DNA from: an uncultured Lachnospiraceae bacterium
GTDB taxonomy: Bacteria > Bacillota > Clostridia > Lachnospirales > Lachnospiraceae
Direction: 5' to 3'
Length of the DNA stretch: 64,000 nt
Assembly (NCBI GenBank): GCA_910585005.1
Contig: CAJUCN010000007.1
Coordinates: 62,001-126,000, forward strand
In this document: one piece after another, positions 24,492 through 31,535 of the stretch
Layout of the letters: every line of letters begins with the position of its first letter
Numbering within the stretch: the stretch's first letter is position 1
The notes under the pieces: model-generated
What the model was told of the DNA's origin: nothing
The model's input: the letters and a program-made list of their open reading frames with translations, nothing else
Database searches by the model: none
Position numbers and translations under genes: made by a program

Positions 24492-25385
24492 ATGACAAAC
24501 GAACAGCTTGTAACATTGATAAAAAACAAAGTAGACGTATCTGACAATATGCTTCAGCTTTGGGAGCAGAACAAGGGCTTCATAAACAAGATTGCATTTG
24601 CTCATCGTGGGTATGAGGACATAGAGGATCTGAAGCAGCAGGGTTATCTTGGCTTATGCCAGGCGGTGGAAGGGTACCGGGAAAAAGAAGGTGTGCCATT
24701 TATCAAATATGCTGCTTTCTGGATCCGTCAGAGCATGGCGCGCTATATAGAAAACTGCGGCAGTGTTGTGAGGATCCCTTCACATGAAAAACAACGTCAG
24801 AGAAAATACATAAAGCTTATTCAAGACTTTAAAGTTCAGATGGGCAGGGAACCTGCCGATTGGGAAGTATGCCATTGTATGCAGATTAGTTTTAAGATCC
24901 TGGAAGAAATAAAAAACAATGCCAGGTTGGGGCAGATCGGAAGCATTGATAACTATATAGGAGAAGATGGTGACAATACGGCTGCCGATATGGTAGCGGC
25001 GGATGTTGATGTGGAAAGCGCTGTGCTTGACAAAATAGAAAAAGAGGAACTGAAACAGGTGGTATGGTCCGTAGTGGATACACTTCCGGACAATCAGCCG
25101 CAGGTGATACGGTCCATATACCAGGAAGGGAAGAGCCTTAAGGCAACCGGGGAAGAGATAGGCGTGAGCAAGGAGCGCACAAGGATAATCAGAGATAAGG
25201 CTTTAAAGAAATTAAGGTGTACGGATCGCAAATATAAGCTCATGGCATTTTTGCCGGAAGCAGTGGAAAGCGCCGCATACCGGCATAACGGAGTCAGTGA
25301 GTTCTGCCGCACATGGACAAGCTCAACGGAGCTTGCAGCCCTGAAAATCTATGAGGAAATAACAGGGCATGTTCTCCCCCAGTGA
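24492..25385 (+). CDS. Phage-type sigma-70 family factor
   Basis: A protein of 297 residues with SD GAGGATGGG. Region 2 covers about 25-100 (EDIEDLKQQGYLGLCQAVEGY, FIKYAAFWIRQSMARYIEN), region 3 about 105-150 (RIPSHEKQRQRKYIKLIQDF) and region 4 about 185-245 (VVDTLPDNQPQVIRSIYQEG, KATGEEIGVSKERTRIIRDKAL). About 50 extra C-terminal residues have no known role. This group differs from housekeeping sigma factors and occurs in Clostridia prophages. It is the last gene of the capsid block and could direct its late transcription. Confidence 0.85.
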   Translation: MTNEQLVTLIKNKVDVSDNMLQLWEQNKGFINKIAFAHRGYEDIEDLKQQGYLGLCQAVEGYREKEGVPFIKYAAFWIRQSMARYIENCGSVVRIPSHEKQRQRKYIKLIQDFKVQMGREPADWEVCHCMQISFKILEEIKNNARLGQIGSIDNYIGEDGDNTAADMVAADVDVESAVLDKIEKEELKQVVWSVVDTLPDNQPQVIRSIYQEGKSLKATGEEIGVSKERTRIIRDKALKKLRCTDRKYKLMAFLPEAVESAAYRHNGVSEFCRTWTSSTELAALKIYEEITGHVLPQ

Positions 25386-25447
25386 CAGACGAGCGGCATC
25401 CAGGCTGCAGAAAGCCGCATAATACGGAAAGATTTCTTTCGGGCATA

Positions 25448-25460
25448 TAAGCTTTGCTTA
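25448..25460. repeat. Right copy of the 13-bp direct repeat flanking the phage-like island
   Basis: TAAGCTTTGCTTA, identical to 21303-21315 and in the same orientation. It lies 63 bases after the sigma-factor stop codon and 155 bases before glyA. Confidence 0.4.
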
Positions 25461-25615
25461 GGAGTTTCATAAGGGTTAGCAGGGGAAGGAATTTGAAATC
25501 CTGTTAGGAAACAATAAAAATGGAAAGAAAGGTTTTTTTTCCAATGAGTATGTGATATAATAACTACAATTTGTTATTTTTCAAATCTTATAGGACGAAA
25601 AACGGAGGAACTTAT

Positions 25616-26854
25616 ATGTATTCACTGGACGAGGTAAGGAATTTTGACCCTGAAGTGGCAAAAGCAATTGTGGATGAGCAGGAGAGACAAAATAGCCATA
25701 TTGAACTGATCGCATCCGAGAACTGGGTAAGCAAGGCTGTCATGGCAGCGATGGGAAGCCCTCTTACTAATAAATATGCGGAAGGATACCCGGGAAAACG
25801 CTATTATGGCGGATGTCAGTGTGTTGACGTGGTGGAGAATCTTGCTATTGACAGAGCAAAGGAACTGTTTGGCTGTGATTATGCAAATGTACAGCCTCAC
25901 TCAGGCGCCCAGGCAAATTTGGCTGTGCAGTTTGCAATCTGTGACCCTGGTGATACGATTATGGGGATGAACTTAGATCACGGCGGTCATCTTACCCATG
26001 GAAGCCCGGTTAATATTTCAGGCAAGTATTTTCACATAGTACCTTACGGAGTCAATGACGACGGATTTATTGACTATGAAAAGTTACGGGAAATTGCGTT
26101 AGAATGTAAGCCTAAAATGATCATTGCAGGCGCTTCTGCGTATGCAAGAACCATAGATTTTAAGAAGTTCAGGGAGGTTGCAGACGAAGTAGGGGCTGTG
26201 CTTATGGTTGATATGGCACATATTGCAGGTCTTGTTGCGGCAGGACTTCACCCAAGCCCGATTCCCTATGCAGATGTAGTGACCACCACGACCCATAAGA
26301 CTTTAAGGGGGCCAAGAGGCGGTTTGATCCTTTGCAATCAGGAGGCGGCGGAAAAATATAATTTTAATAAAGCAGTATTTCCCGGTATTCAGGGTGGGCC
26401 GCTGATGCATGTTATTGCCGCGAAAGCAGTCTGCTTTAAAGAAGCATTGTCTGATGAGTTCAAGGCATATCAGAAAGGAATCGTGGATAACGCACAAGCG
26501 CTTTGTAAAGGATTGATCAATAGAGGAATCAAGATCGTGTCCGGGGGAACCGATAACCACCTGATGTTAATGGACTTGACGCCTTATGATCTTACTGGCA
26601 AGGCAATTGAGAAAATGCTGGATGAAGCCTATATTACAGCGAATAAGAATACCATTCCCAATGATCCCAAATCACCGTTTGTAACCAGTGGTGTCCGTCT
26701 CGGTACGCCTGCAGTCACGTCAAGAGGCATGGGCATAGAAGATATGGATCAGATTGCCGAAGCCATTGCCATGATCATCAAAGGCGGTGAAGAGAAGATT
26801 CCGGAGGCAAGGGCGATTGTACAGAAGCTGACAGAGAAATATCCGCTTATTTGA
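25616..26854 (+). CDS. glyA: Serine hydroxymethyltransferase
   Basis: A protein of 412 residues. The ATG at 25616 follows ACGGAGG. It interconverts serine and glycine with tetrahydrofolate, using pyridoxal phosphate. Motifs: ELIASENWVSKAVMAAMGSP, TNKYAEGYPGKRYYGGCQCV, PHSGAQAN, MVDMAHIAGLVAAG and TTTHKTLRGPRGG with the PLP Lys (about 227). Length is normal. A -10 candidate TATAAT (25556-25561) lies upstream with a poor -35; I see no glycine or other riboswitch. Confidence 0.97.
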   Translation: MYSLDEVRNFDPEVAKAIVDEQERQNSHIELIASENWVSKAVMAAMGSPLTNKYAEGYPGKRYYGGCQCVDVVENLAIDRAKELFGCDYANVQPHSGAQANLAVQFAICDPGDTIMGMNLDHGGHLTHGSPVNISGKYFHIVPYGVNDDGFIDYEKLREIALECKPKMIIAGASAYARTIDFKKFREVADEVGAVLMVDMAHIAGLVAAGLHPSPIPYADVVTTTTHKTLRGPRGGLILCNQEAAEKYNFNKAVFPGIQGGPLMHVIAAKAVCFKEALSDEFKAYQKGIVDNAQALCKGLINRGIKIVSGGTDNHLMLMDLTPYDLTGKAIEKMLDEAYITANKNTIPNDPKSPFVTSGVRLGTPAVTSRGMGIEDMDQIAEAIAMIIKGGEEKIPEARAIVQKLTEKYPLI

Positions 26855-26885
26855 TAAGTAGAAGAATATAGAAAAGATAAAAACC

Positions 26886-26933
26886 AGAGGGCGCCGCAAA
26901 ATCGTCGGATTAGATGATTTTGCGGCGCCCTCT
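26886..26933 (+). terminator. Strong terminator after glyA
   Basis: A perfect 18-bp GC-rich stem (26886-26903 with 26916-26933), a 12-base loop and TTTTGC after it. On the minus strand the A-rich side gives TGGTTTTT, so it may also serve the leftward LUD gene. Confidence 0.9.
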
Positions 26934-26960
26934 TTTGCATAGCGCTGTTCGTCTGCCAGA

Positions 26961-27596
26961 TTAATATCCTAGTTCTTCGGCAATGAAAAAGATTTTGATT
27001 CTTCCGGGAATGCCGCTTCTTCTTGTGATGACGATCTGGTTGCACATACAGTCATCGGACAGGCAGCCGCCGCATTTTCCAGTGTGGAAACAAGGTGTGT
27101 TACGGTTTAAACGTTTGGCATTGGCGGGGGATGCTGTGTTTTGAACGCGCAGGCAGCCTGCATTAACATCGGCAACCAGCTTATTCATGCCAACGATCAT
27201 AATGATGTTTTTGGGGCCATGAATCAGGCACGCCACACGGTTTCCGCTGCCGTCAATGTTGATTAGTTCACCATCAAAGGTTATGGCGTTTGTGCTCATG
27301 AGGTAGTAATCTGCAAGGACAGACTTGGCGTAAAGCTGGCGTCCTTCTTCTGGGGTTTTCGCGCTGAACCGGTCAATAAGCTGGTAATTTCCCTTTTGGA
27401 GTGCATCCATAAGCCCGCATTCCTTGATCGATTCGCTTCCGCCCCAACTGATCACAGAGCCTTCCTTGATTATATCAGTGACAAATGCAACGCAGGCGGC
27501 GCTGTTTTCAAAAAAGTATCCTTCCATGTTTCTTTTTTTTAGGTTTTGAATGGTGGTTTTTGCTGCAGTTTCAAAAGCAAGCTGTTTTGGTGTCAT
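26961..27596 (-). CDS. LUD-domain protein (LutC/DUF162-like)
   Basis: A protein of 211 residues after CAGGAGGA. The LUD fold is visible in GSVISWGGSESIKECGLMDAL, then LMSTNAITFDGELINIDGSGNRV and NIIMIVGMNKLV. A Cys-rich C-terminal segment (CFHTGKCGGCLSDDCMCNQIV) may bind metal or an iron-sulfur cluster. LUD proteins include lactate-utilisation subunits, but lone short versions like this are widespread in Clostridia with no proven role. Confidence 0.85.
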   Translation of the reverse strand: MTPKQLAFETAAKTTIQNLKKRNMEGYFFENSAACVAFVTDIIKEGSVISWGGSESIKECGLMDALQKGNYQLIDRFSAKTPEEGRQLYAKSVLADYYLMSTNAITFDGELINIDGSGNRVACLIHGPKNIIMIVGMNKLVADVNAGCLRVQNTASPANAKRLNRNTPCFHTGKCGGCLSDDCMCNQIVITRRSGIPGRIKIFFIAEELGY

Positions 27597-27659
27597 AAGT
27601 AATCCTCCTGATGATTGTTTTGACTTATGGTATTAAGTATTATATCACGGTTTAGGGCC

Positions 27660-27715
27660 TGTGTCTCTTGTTTGCTGAGGATAAATTGTGGTTGGAGATT
27701 TAGAAAAGTGGAAAT
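27660..27715. repeat. First copy of a 56-bp direct repeat
   Basis: TGTGTCTCTTGTTTGCTGAG starts a 56-bp block that recurs without mismatch at 28841-28896. The two copies flank the CPBP protease gene. I recognise no insertion sequence or known repeat family. Confidence 0.85.
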
Positions 27716-27762
27716 AGCCTTATAGACCTACTATACAGTCACATCATAAAACAATAAAAAAA

Positions 27763-27785
27763 GCAAGGAAAACCTTGCAAAATAA
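27763..27785 (-). terminator. Hairpin with a minus-strand T run
   Basis: GCAAGG (27763-27768) and CCTTGC (27773-27778). On the minus strand the stem is followed by TTTTTTTATTG (27762-27752), a good terminator. No leftward gene lies upstream of it, so it may protect the LUD gene from antisense read-through. Confidence 0.45.
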
Positions 27786-27946
27786 GGAAATTTTTTATGA
27801 AGCTGGTTTATTCAAGTGGCAAACTCCGGATTGAAATATCAATGACGCCATGTTACAATACCATGAAATAAGGCGCTATACTTTATACGAAATTGTGAAG
27901 GGGATCTTTCTGAAGATATGGAAGCCGCAGAGGGAGATGAAGTTAA

Positions 27947-28723
27947 GTGGAATTGGTGATTTGGGTAGTATTTGAGACAATATGTGTGCTGGCACATTTA
28001 TTGATGAGTATGATACCGGTATCAGACCCTGTTTGGGTATGGACGTTAAGCGCATATAGCCAGGTGTTTATTACTTTGATTTCTATTTACATTTTCCGGA
28101 GTTATTTATGCAAAGAACCTGCTCTGTGTTCATTGGGAAGGAAAGAATTGAAATACTGCGTTTGGGCAGCCGTCATAGGGGTTGGGATATGCCTTGGGCA
28201 CAGAGCCTTGCTACTGTTTTTTTGGGATTTTGTAGAAAAAAGTTTAAGGGATATCGGGGGAGTATCGATATCGAACAATGCGGTATTTGTAAATACATTA
28301 CCGGGAATCCTGTATACGGCTTTGCTTGGGCCTGCGACGGAGGATATATTTTACCGTGGGGTTATTTTTCACGTCGCAAGGCAGAGATGGGGCAACCTCT
28401 ATGCAGTCCTTATTTCAAGTTTGCTGTTTGCAATCTGGCATTTAAACGGCGTCCAGTTTATTTCGGCTTTGTTTATGGGCGTGATCATCGGGTACGCCGT
28501 TATTTTGACAGACAATGTCTATATCGGGGTGGTGATCCATGTTGTGAATAATGCTTTTTCACTTTTCAATGGGGCTGTTTTGAATAAGCTGTGGGATTTC
28601 GAGGGCAGTTTTGCTTTTGCACCGATTGGAATCGGGATTTTATTATTGGTGTTTGGTATTTTGATGCTCCAGCGTGAAACGCGGAAAGTGGCATGGCGGA
28701 TAAGCGCAGAAAAGGAGCAATAG
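27947..28723 (+). CDS. CPBP-family intramembrane metalloprotease
   Basis: A protein of 258 residues starting at GTG after AGAGGGAGATGA. About seven hydrophobic segments. The Abi/CPBP motifs are present: ATEDIFYRGVIF (a conservative Glu-Asp form of EExxxR), FAIWHLN (FxxxH) and VIHVVNN. CPBP proteins are membrane proteases related to CAAX prenyl endopeptidases; in bacteria they often process or give immunity to peptides. Substrate unknown. The gene is bracketed by the 56-bp direct repeats. Confidence 0.85.
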   Translation: MELVIWVVFETICVLAHLLMSMIPVSDPVWVWTLSAYSQVFITLISIYIFRSYLCKEPALCSLGRKELKYCVWAAVIGVGICLGHRALLLFFWDFVEKSLRDIGGVSISNNAVFVNTLPGILYTALLGPATEDIFYRGVIFHVARQRWGNLYAVLISSLLFAIWHLNGVQFISALFMGVIIGYAVILTDNVYIGVVIHVVNNAFSLFNGAVLNKLWDFEGSFAFAPIGIGILLLVFGILMLQRETRKVAWRISAEKEQ

Positions 28724-29049
28724 AAAGGAATCCGGATGCGGCGCCTGCAGGGGGTCTTGTTGTCAGCAATTAATCTTAGAAATTTTTTTTGGATTCACAT
28801 AATAGTTGCTGTAATATCAATCGTACTGTGATATAACCCGTGTGTCTCTTGTTTGCTGAGGATAAATTGTGGTTGGAGATTTAGAAAAGTGGAAATGGCC
28901 AGAAAGACTGTCCAAGACATAAAATATTTGAATATTATGTAAAATTTTGTAAAAATATGTAAAATATTGACGCATAATACATATAATACAGATAAATTGT
29001 GTATATAAAAAGAAAAATGAAAAAATAAAGAAAAAATTGAAAAAATGTG
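28724..29049. other. Intergenic region with the second 56-bp repeat
   Basis: No gene is seen. It holds the second repeat copy and then very AT-rich sequence with several near-repeats of AAAATATGTAAAATATT type (28918-28970), perhaps an upstream element of the strong promoter at 29050. Confidence 0.5.
28841..28896. repeat. Second copy of the 56-bp direct repeat
   Basis: Identical to 27660-27715, same orientation. It lies about 150 bases upstream of the ncRNA promoter. Confidence 0.85.
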
Positions 29050-29078
29050 TTGACAAATTATGCTGAACTGGTTATAAT
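29050..29078 (+). promoter_or_regulatory. Perfect consensus promoter of a probable ncRNA
   Basis: TTGACA (29050-29055), exactly 17 bp, TATAAT (29073-29078), preceded by A/T-rich tracts resembling an UP element. It is the best promoter in the window, and no coding frame follows within 460 bases. Confidence 0.85.
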
Positions 29079-29084
29079 AAAATC

Positions 29085-29446
29085 ACAAAAACAAATTCAC
29101 ATAGATAATCTTAAGGAAAAGGAGGTACGGTCCACCAAGAACATAAGATCAGCTATTTGATACTAAATAGCATAATGTGAAAGAGTTAGCTTTTAAAGTA
29201 CAAAAGAACAAAGTACCAAAGAAAGCGAATTTCAAATTCGTATCCAGTACAGAAGAAAAAGTAGCGAATTACATCAAGATGAGTTAGAAACGTTACAGTA
29301 CACATTGTACAAAAGAAAAAAGGGAAAAGTACGAAGGAGAAAACAACTGAATAGGGAAACAGTCCAAAAAGGAAAGGGAGGTAAAGACCATTGGATAGCA
29401 TAGTTTAAGAGCGGGTGTTGATCGAGAAGATTGATGCCCGCTTTTA
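29085..29446 (+). ncRNA. Probable structured non-coding RNA, about 360 nt
   Basis: Between a perfect promoter and a strong terminator lies a purine-rich stretch with no plausible coding frame on the plus strand. It contains short hairpins separated by A-rich linkers, for example GCTATTT/AAATAGC (29152-29171), and repeated GTAC elements. Near the ends GGTC-C-ACC (29129-29136) can pair with GGT-AAA-GACC (about 29380-29390), a possible closing helix. An AAGGAGGT near the 5' end leads to no useful start codon. It is not a tmRNA, RNase P RNA or SRP RNA by eye. Function unknown. Confidence 0.55.
29410..29446 (+). terminator. Terminator of the ncRNA
   Basis: AGCGGGTGTTGATC (29410-29423) pairs over 14 bp, four of them G-U, with GATTGATGCCCGCT (29429-29442), loop GAGAA, then TTTA. 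A second hairpin (GCGGTG/CACCGC, 29449-29470) followed by ATTTTTATG backs it up. Confidence 0.85.
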
Positions 29447-29546
29447 TGCGGTGTGAAGGTGTGCACCGCCATTTTTATGTAAAAAATTTTTTTTGTAGAA
29501 ATTTGCAGATGAATCATGTATGATAATTCATATGGAGGATTATAGC

Positions 29547-30869
29547 ATGGCAAAGAATGAAGATATTGTTGAAGAGTTAGACCGGAGGGCATACAGGCGG
29601 AAAAGAAGGATCAGAAATCAGGCGATCTCATATATAGCGCTTGCGGTTATATTGATTGGACTGGTGATCGGCTGCGTGATCGGTGTCGGGAAGGTCATGA
29701 AGATATTGAATGAGAAAAAGCTTTCGGAGGATCTTCAAAAGCAATTGGAGGAGCTTACACAAAATGAAGAAGAACCGGCTACGGTGGAAGCGCCTGATGA
29801 TCAGATGGAACCTGTTGGAGAGACGGATTATTTGGATGAGATCGTAAATAATTGCATTGCAGAGATGCCTCTTGAGGATAAGGTGGCAGGGCTGTTTATC
29901 ATTACGCCGGAAGCGCTTACTGATACGGATATTGTAGTCAGGGCAGGCGATACCACCAAAGAAAAGTTAACAGCACATACCATAGGGGGGCTGATTTATT
30001 CTTCCCAAAATATTAAGGATTCCGAACAACTCATGGAGATGCTCAAAAACACTAAAAATTGGAGCAGATACCCCATCTTTTTAGGGATAGAGGAAGAAGG
30101 CGGAGAGGTAAGCAGGGTCGCCCAGGCGGGGCTTGCTGACAATGTAGGACCGATGGCGGAGATAGGAAGTTCGGGAGATGCGGCCATTGCCAAAGAAGCA
30201 GGTACGGCAATTGGATCTTATTTGTCAGGGTATGGATTTAATATGGATTTTGCACCGGTAGCGGATGTGGCCGTGGAAGAAAATGCAATGATTGGGGAGA
30301 GATCTTTTGGCAGTGACGTTAATTTGGTTTCTCCAATGGTTGCGGCTGCGGTGGAAGGATTGCAGGAAAGTGGTGTCAGTGCATGCCTGAAGCATTTTCC
30401 GGGGCTTGGGAACACCACGGAAGATCCCCATAATGGGATGGCAGTTACAGAAAAGACGATGGATGATTTTGCGGTTACGGATTTTCCGGTATACCAGGCA
30501 GGGATTGGCGCGGGGGTTGATTTTATCATGGTAAGCCATCTTTCGGCGCCCAATGCGTTGGGGGATAATACACCGGCATCCCTTTCGCCTGTGATGATCA
30601 CAGATACCCTTAAGGGGCAATTAGGATACCAGGGGATCGTACTTACAGACGCTATGGACATGGCAGCGATCACGGAATATTACACGTCCGGGGAGGCGGC
30701 CGTAAAAGCGCTTTTGGCGGGGGCGGATATGATCCTTATGCCGGAAAATTTCCTGGAAGCTTATCAGGGAGTATTGGATGCCGTAAATGACGGCACATTG
30801 TCAGAAGAACGTATTGACGAATCTTTGAGAAGGATCTACCGTGTCAGATACAAGGACAGGGTGGAATAA
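29547..30869 (+). CDS. nagZ: Membrane-anchored GH3 beta-N-acetylhexosaminidase
   Basis: A protein of 440 residues. The ATG at 29547 follows TGGAGGAT. A charged N-terminus precedes one transmembrane helix (about 30-55) and an acidic linker, so the enzyme faces outside. The GH3 domain (about 100-435) shows PIFLGIEEEGGEVSR, GFNMDFAPVADV, the catalytic loop KHFPGLGNTTEDPHNGM and VLTDAMDMAAI with the nucleophile Asp. The loop has Leu where most NagZ have His (KHFPGHG), while the Asp-Pro-His dyad is kept. It probably trims GlcNAc from muropeptides. Confidence 0.88.
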   Translation: MAKNEDIVEELDRRAYRRKRRIRNQAISYIALAVILIGLVIGCVIGVGKVMKILNEKKLSEDLQKQLEELTQNEEEPATVEAPDDQMEPVGETDYLDEIVNNCIAEMPLEDKVAGLFIITPEALTDTDIVVRAGDTTKEKLTAHTIGGLIYSSQNIKDSEQLMEMLKNTKNWSRYPIFLGIEEEGGEVSRVAQAGLADNVGPMAEIGSSGDAAIAKEAGTAIGSYLSGYGFNMDFAPVADVAVEENAMIGERSFGSDVNLVSPMVAAAVEGLQESGVSACLKHFPGLGNTTEDPHNGMAVTEKTMDDFAVTDFPVYQAGIGAGVDFIMVSHLSAPNALGDNTPASLSPVMITDTLKGQLGYQGIVLTDAMDMAAITEYYTSGEAAVKALLAGADMILMPENFLEAYQGVLDAVNDGTLSEERIDESLRRIYRVRYKDRVE

Positions 30870-30877
30870 TTAAAAGC

Positions 30878-31258
30878 ATGGACTTTTATAAGAAAATTGG
30901 AATTGTCTGCAGGCAGATTCCGGCGGGAAGGGTGGCGACTTATGGGCAGATAGCCCTTTTATGCGAAAAGCCCCGGAACGCTAGGCAGGTAGGGTATGCA
31001 TTAAAAAACGGGCTTGCCGGAGAAGGTATCCCCGCCTACCGGGTGGTAAATTCCCAAGGGATATTAAGTGGAGCGGTTCATTTTGAGACTTATGATATGC
31101 AAAAGCTCTTGCTGGAAGAAGAAGGGATTGAAGTGAAATTCCGCCAGGGAATGTGGTATGTGGATCTAAAGAACTATGGCTGGAAAAACACGATGGAGGA
31201 CTTTTACCTGCTTCAAGGTTTGTTTGCCGGTATGACAGAAGGAGAACTGGAACGCTAG
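30878..31258 (+). CDS. Alkyltransferase-like (ATL) DNA-binding protein
   Basis: A protein of 126 residues starting 8 bases after the GH3 gene. It matches the MGMT DNA-binding domain: IPAGRVATYGQIALL, RQVGYALKNG (recognition helix with the Arg finger) and PAYRVVNSQG. The last motif has Ala in place of the alkyl-acceptor Cys of PCHRV. It should therefore bind O6-alkylguanine without repairing it and flag the lesion for nucleotide excision repair, as ATL proteins do. About 30 extra C-terminal residues are of unknown role. Confidence 0.9.
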   Translation: MDFYKKIGIVCRQIPAGRVATYGQIALLCEKPRNARQVGYALKNGLAGEGIPAYRVVNSQGILSGAVHFETYDMQKLLLEEEGIEVKFRQGMWYVDLKNYGWKNTMEDFYLLQGLFAGMTEGELER

Positions 31259-31304
31259 GCAGATAAGGCCGTTTAAAATTTATGAAATAAATTTAAAAAA
31301 TTCG

Positions 31305-31333
31305 TTGACAAAGTGGAAATTATATAGTATATT
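31305..31333 (+). promoter_or_regulatory. Promoter of tRNA-Gly
   Basis: TTGACA (31305-31310), a 17-bp spacer and TATATT (31328-31333), 33 bases before the tRNA. Confidence 0.8.
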
Positions 31334-31365
31334 AATACTTGTCCGTCAGGTACGGATGAGCAAAT

Positions 31366-31438
31366 GCGCGAGTGGCTCAGTTGGTGGAGCGCGACCTTGC
31401 CAAGGTCGAGGCCGCGGGTTCGAGTCCCGTCTCGCGCT
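31366..31438 (+). tRNA. tRNA-Gly (anticodon GCC)
   Basis: A full cloverleaf of 73 bases: acceptor GCGCGAG with CTCGCGC, D stem GCTC/GAGC, anticodon stem CGACC/GGTCG around TTGCCAA, and T arm GCGGG-TTCGAGT-CCCGT. The CCA end is not encoded. The 3' 21 bases belong to the left att repeat of the integrated element, which has kept the tRNA whole. Confidence 0.96.
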
Positions 31439-31440
31439 CT
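31418..31440. repeat. attL core, 23 bp
   Basis: Starts GTTCGAGTCCCGTCTCGCGC and continues TCT; identical to 39242-39264. It covers the T-arm to acceptor end of tRNA-Gly, a standard integrase target. Confidence 0.93.
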
Positions 31441-31449
31441 TTTTAAAGA

Positions 31450-31488
31450 AGCGGAAACGTTGATAAATACAGCGTTTCCGCTATTTTT
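31450..31488 (+). terminator. Terminator at the left end of the element
   Basis: AGCGGAAACG (31450-31459) pairs with CGTTTCCGCT (31473-31482), then ATTTTTG. It replaces the original tRNA terminator, now displaced to the right end of the element. Confidence 0.8.
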
Positions 31489-31535
31489 GTGTGTCTACAA
31501 ATCGGTAGACAGTTGTAGACAGTACCTTAGTACCA

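Noticed and set aside
25386..25615. Glycine riboswitch before glyA
   Set aside because: No tandem aptamer pattern is present; only a -10 box and a short GCGGC/GCCGC hairpin are seen.
29186..29592. Minus-strand frames opposite the ncRNA
   Set aside because: Phe/Ser/Leu-rich translations of a purine-rich plus strand; the plus-strand promoter and terminators explain the region better.
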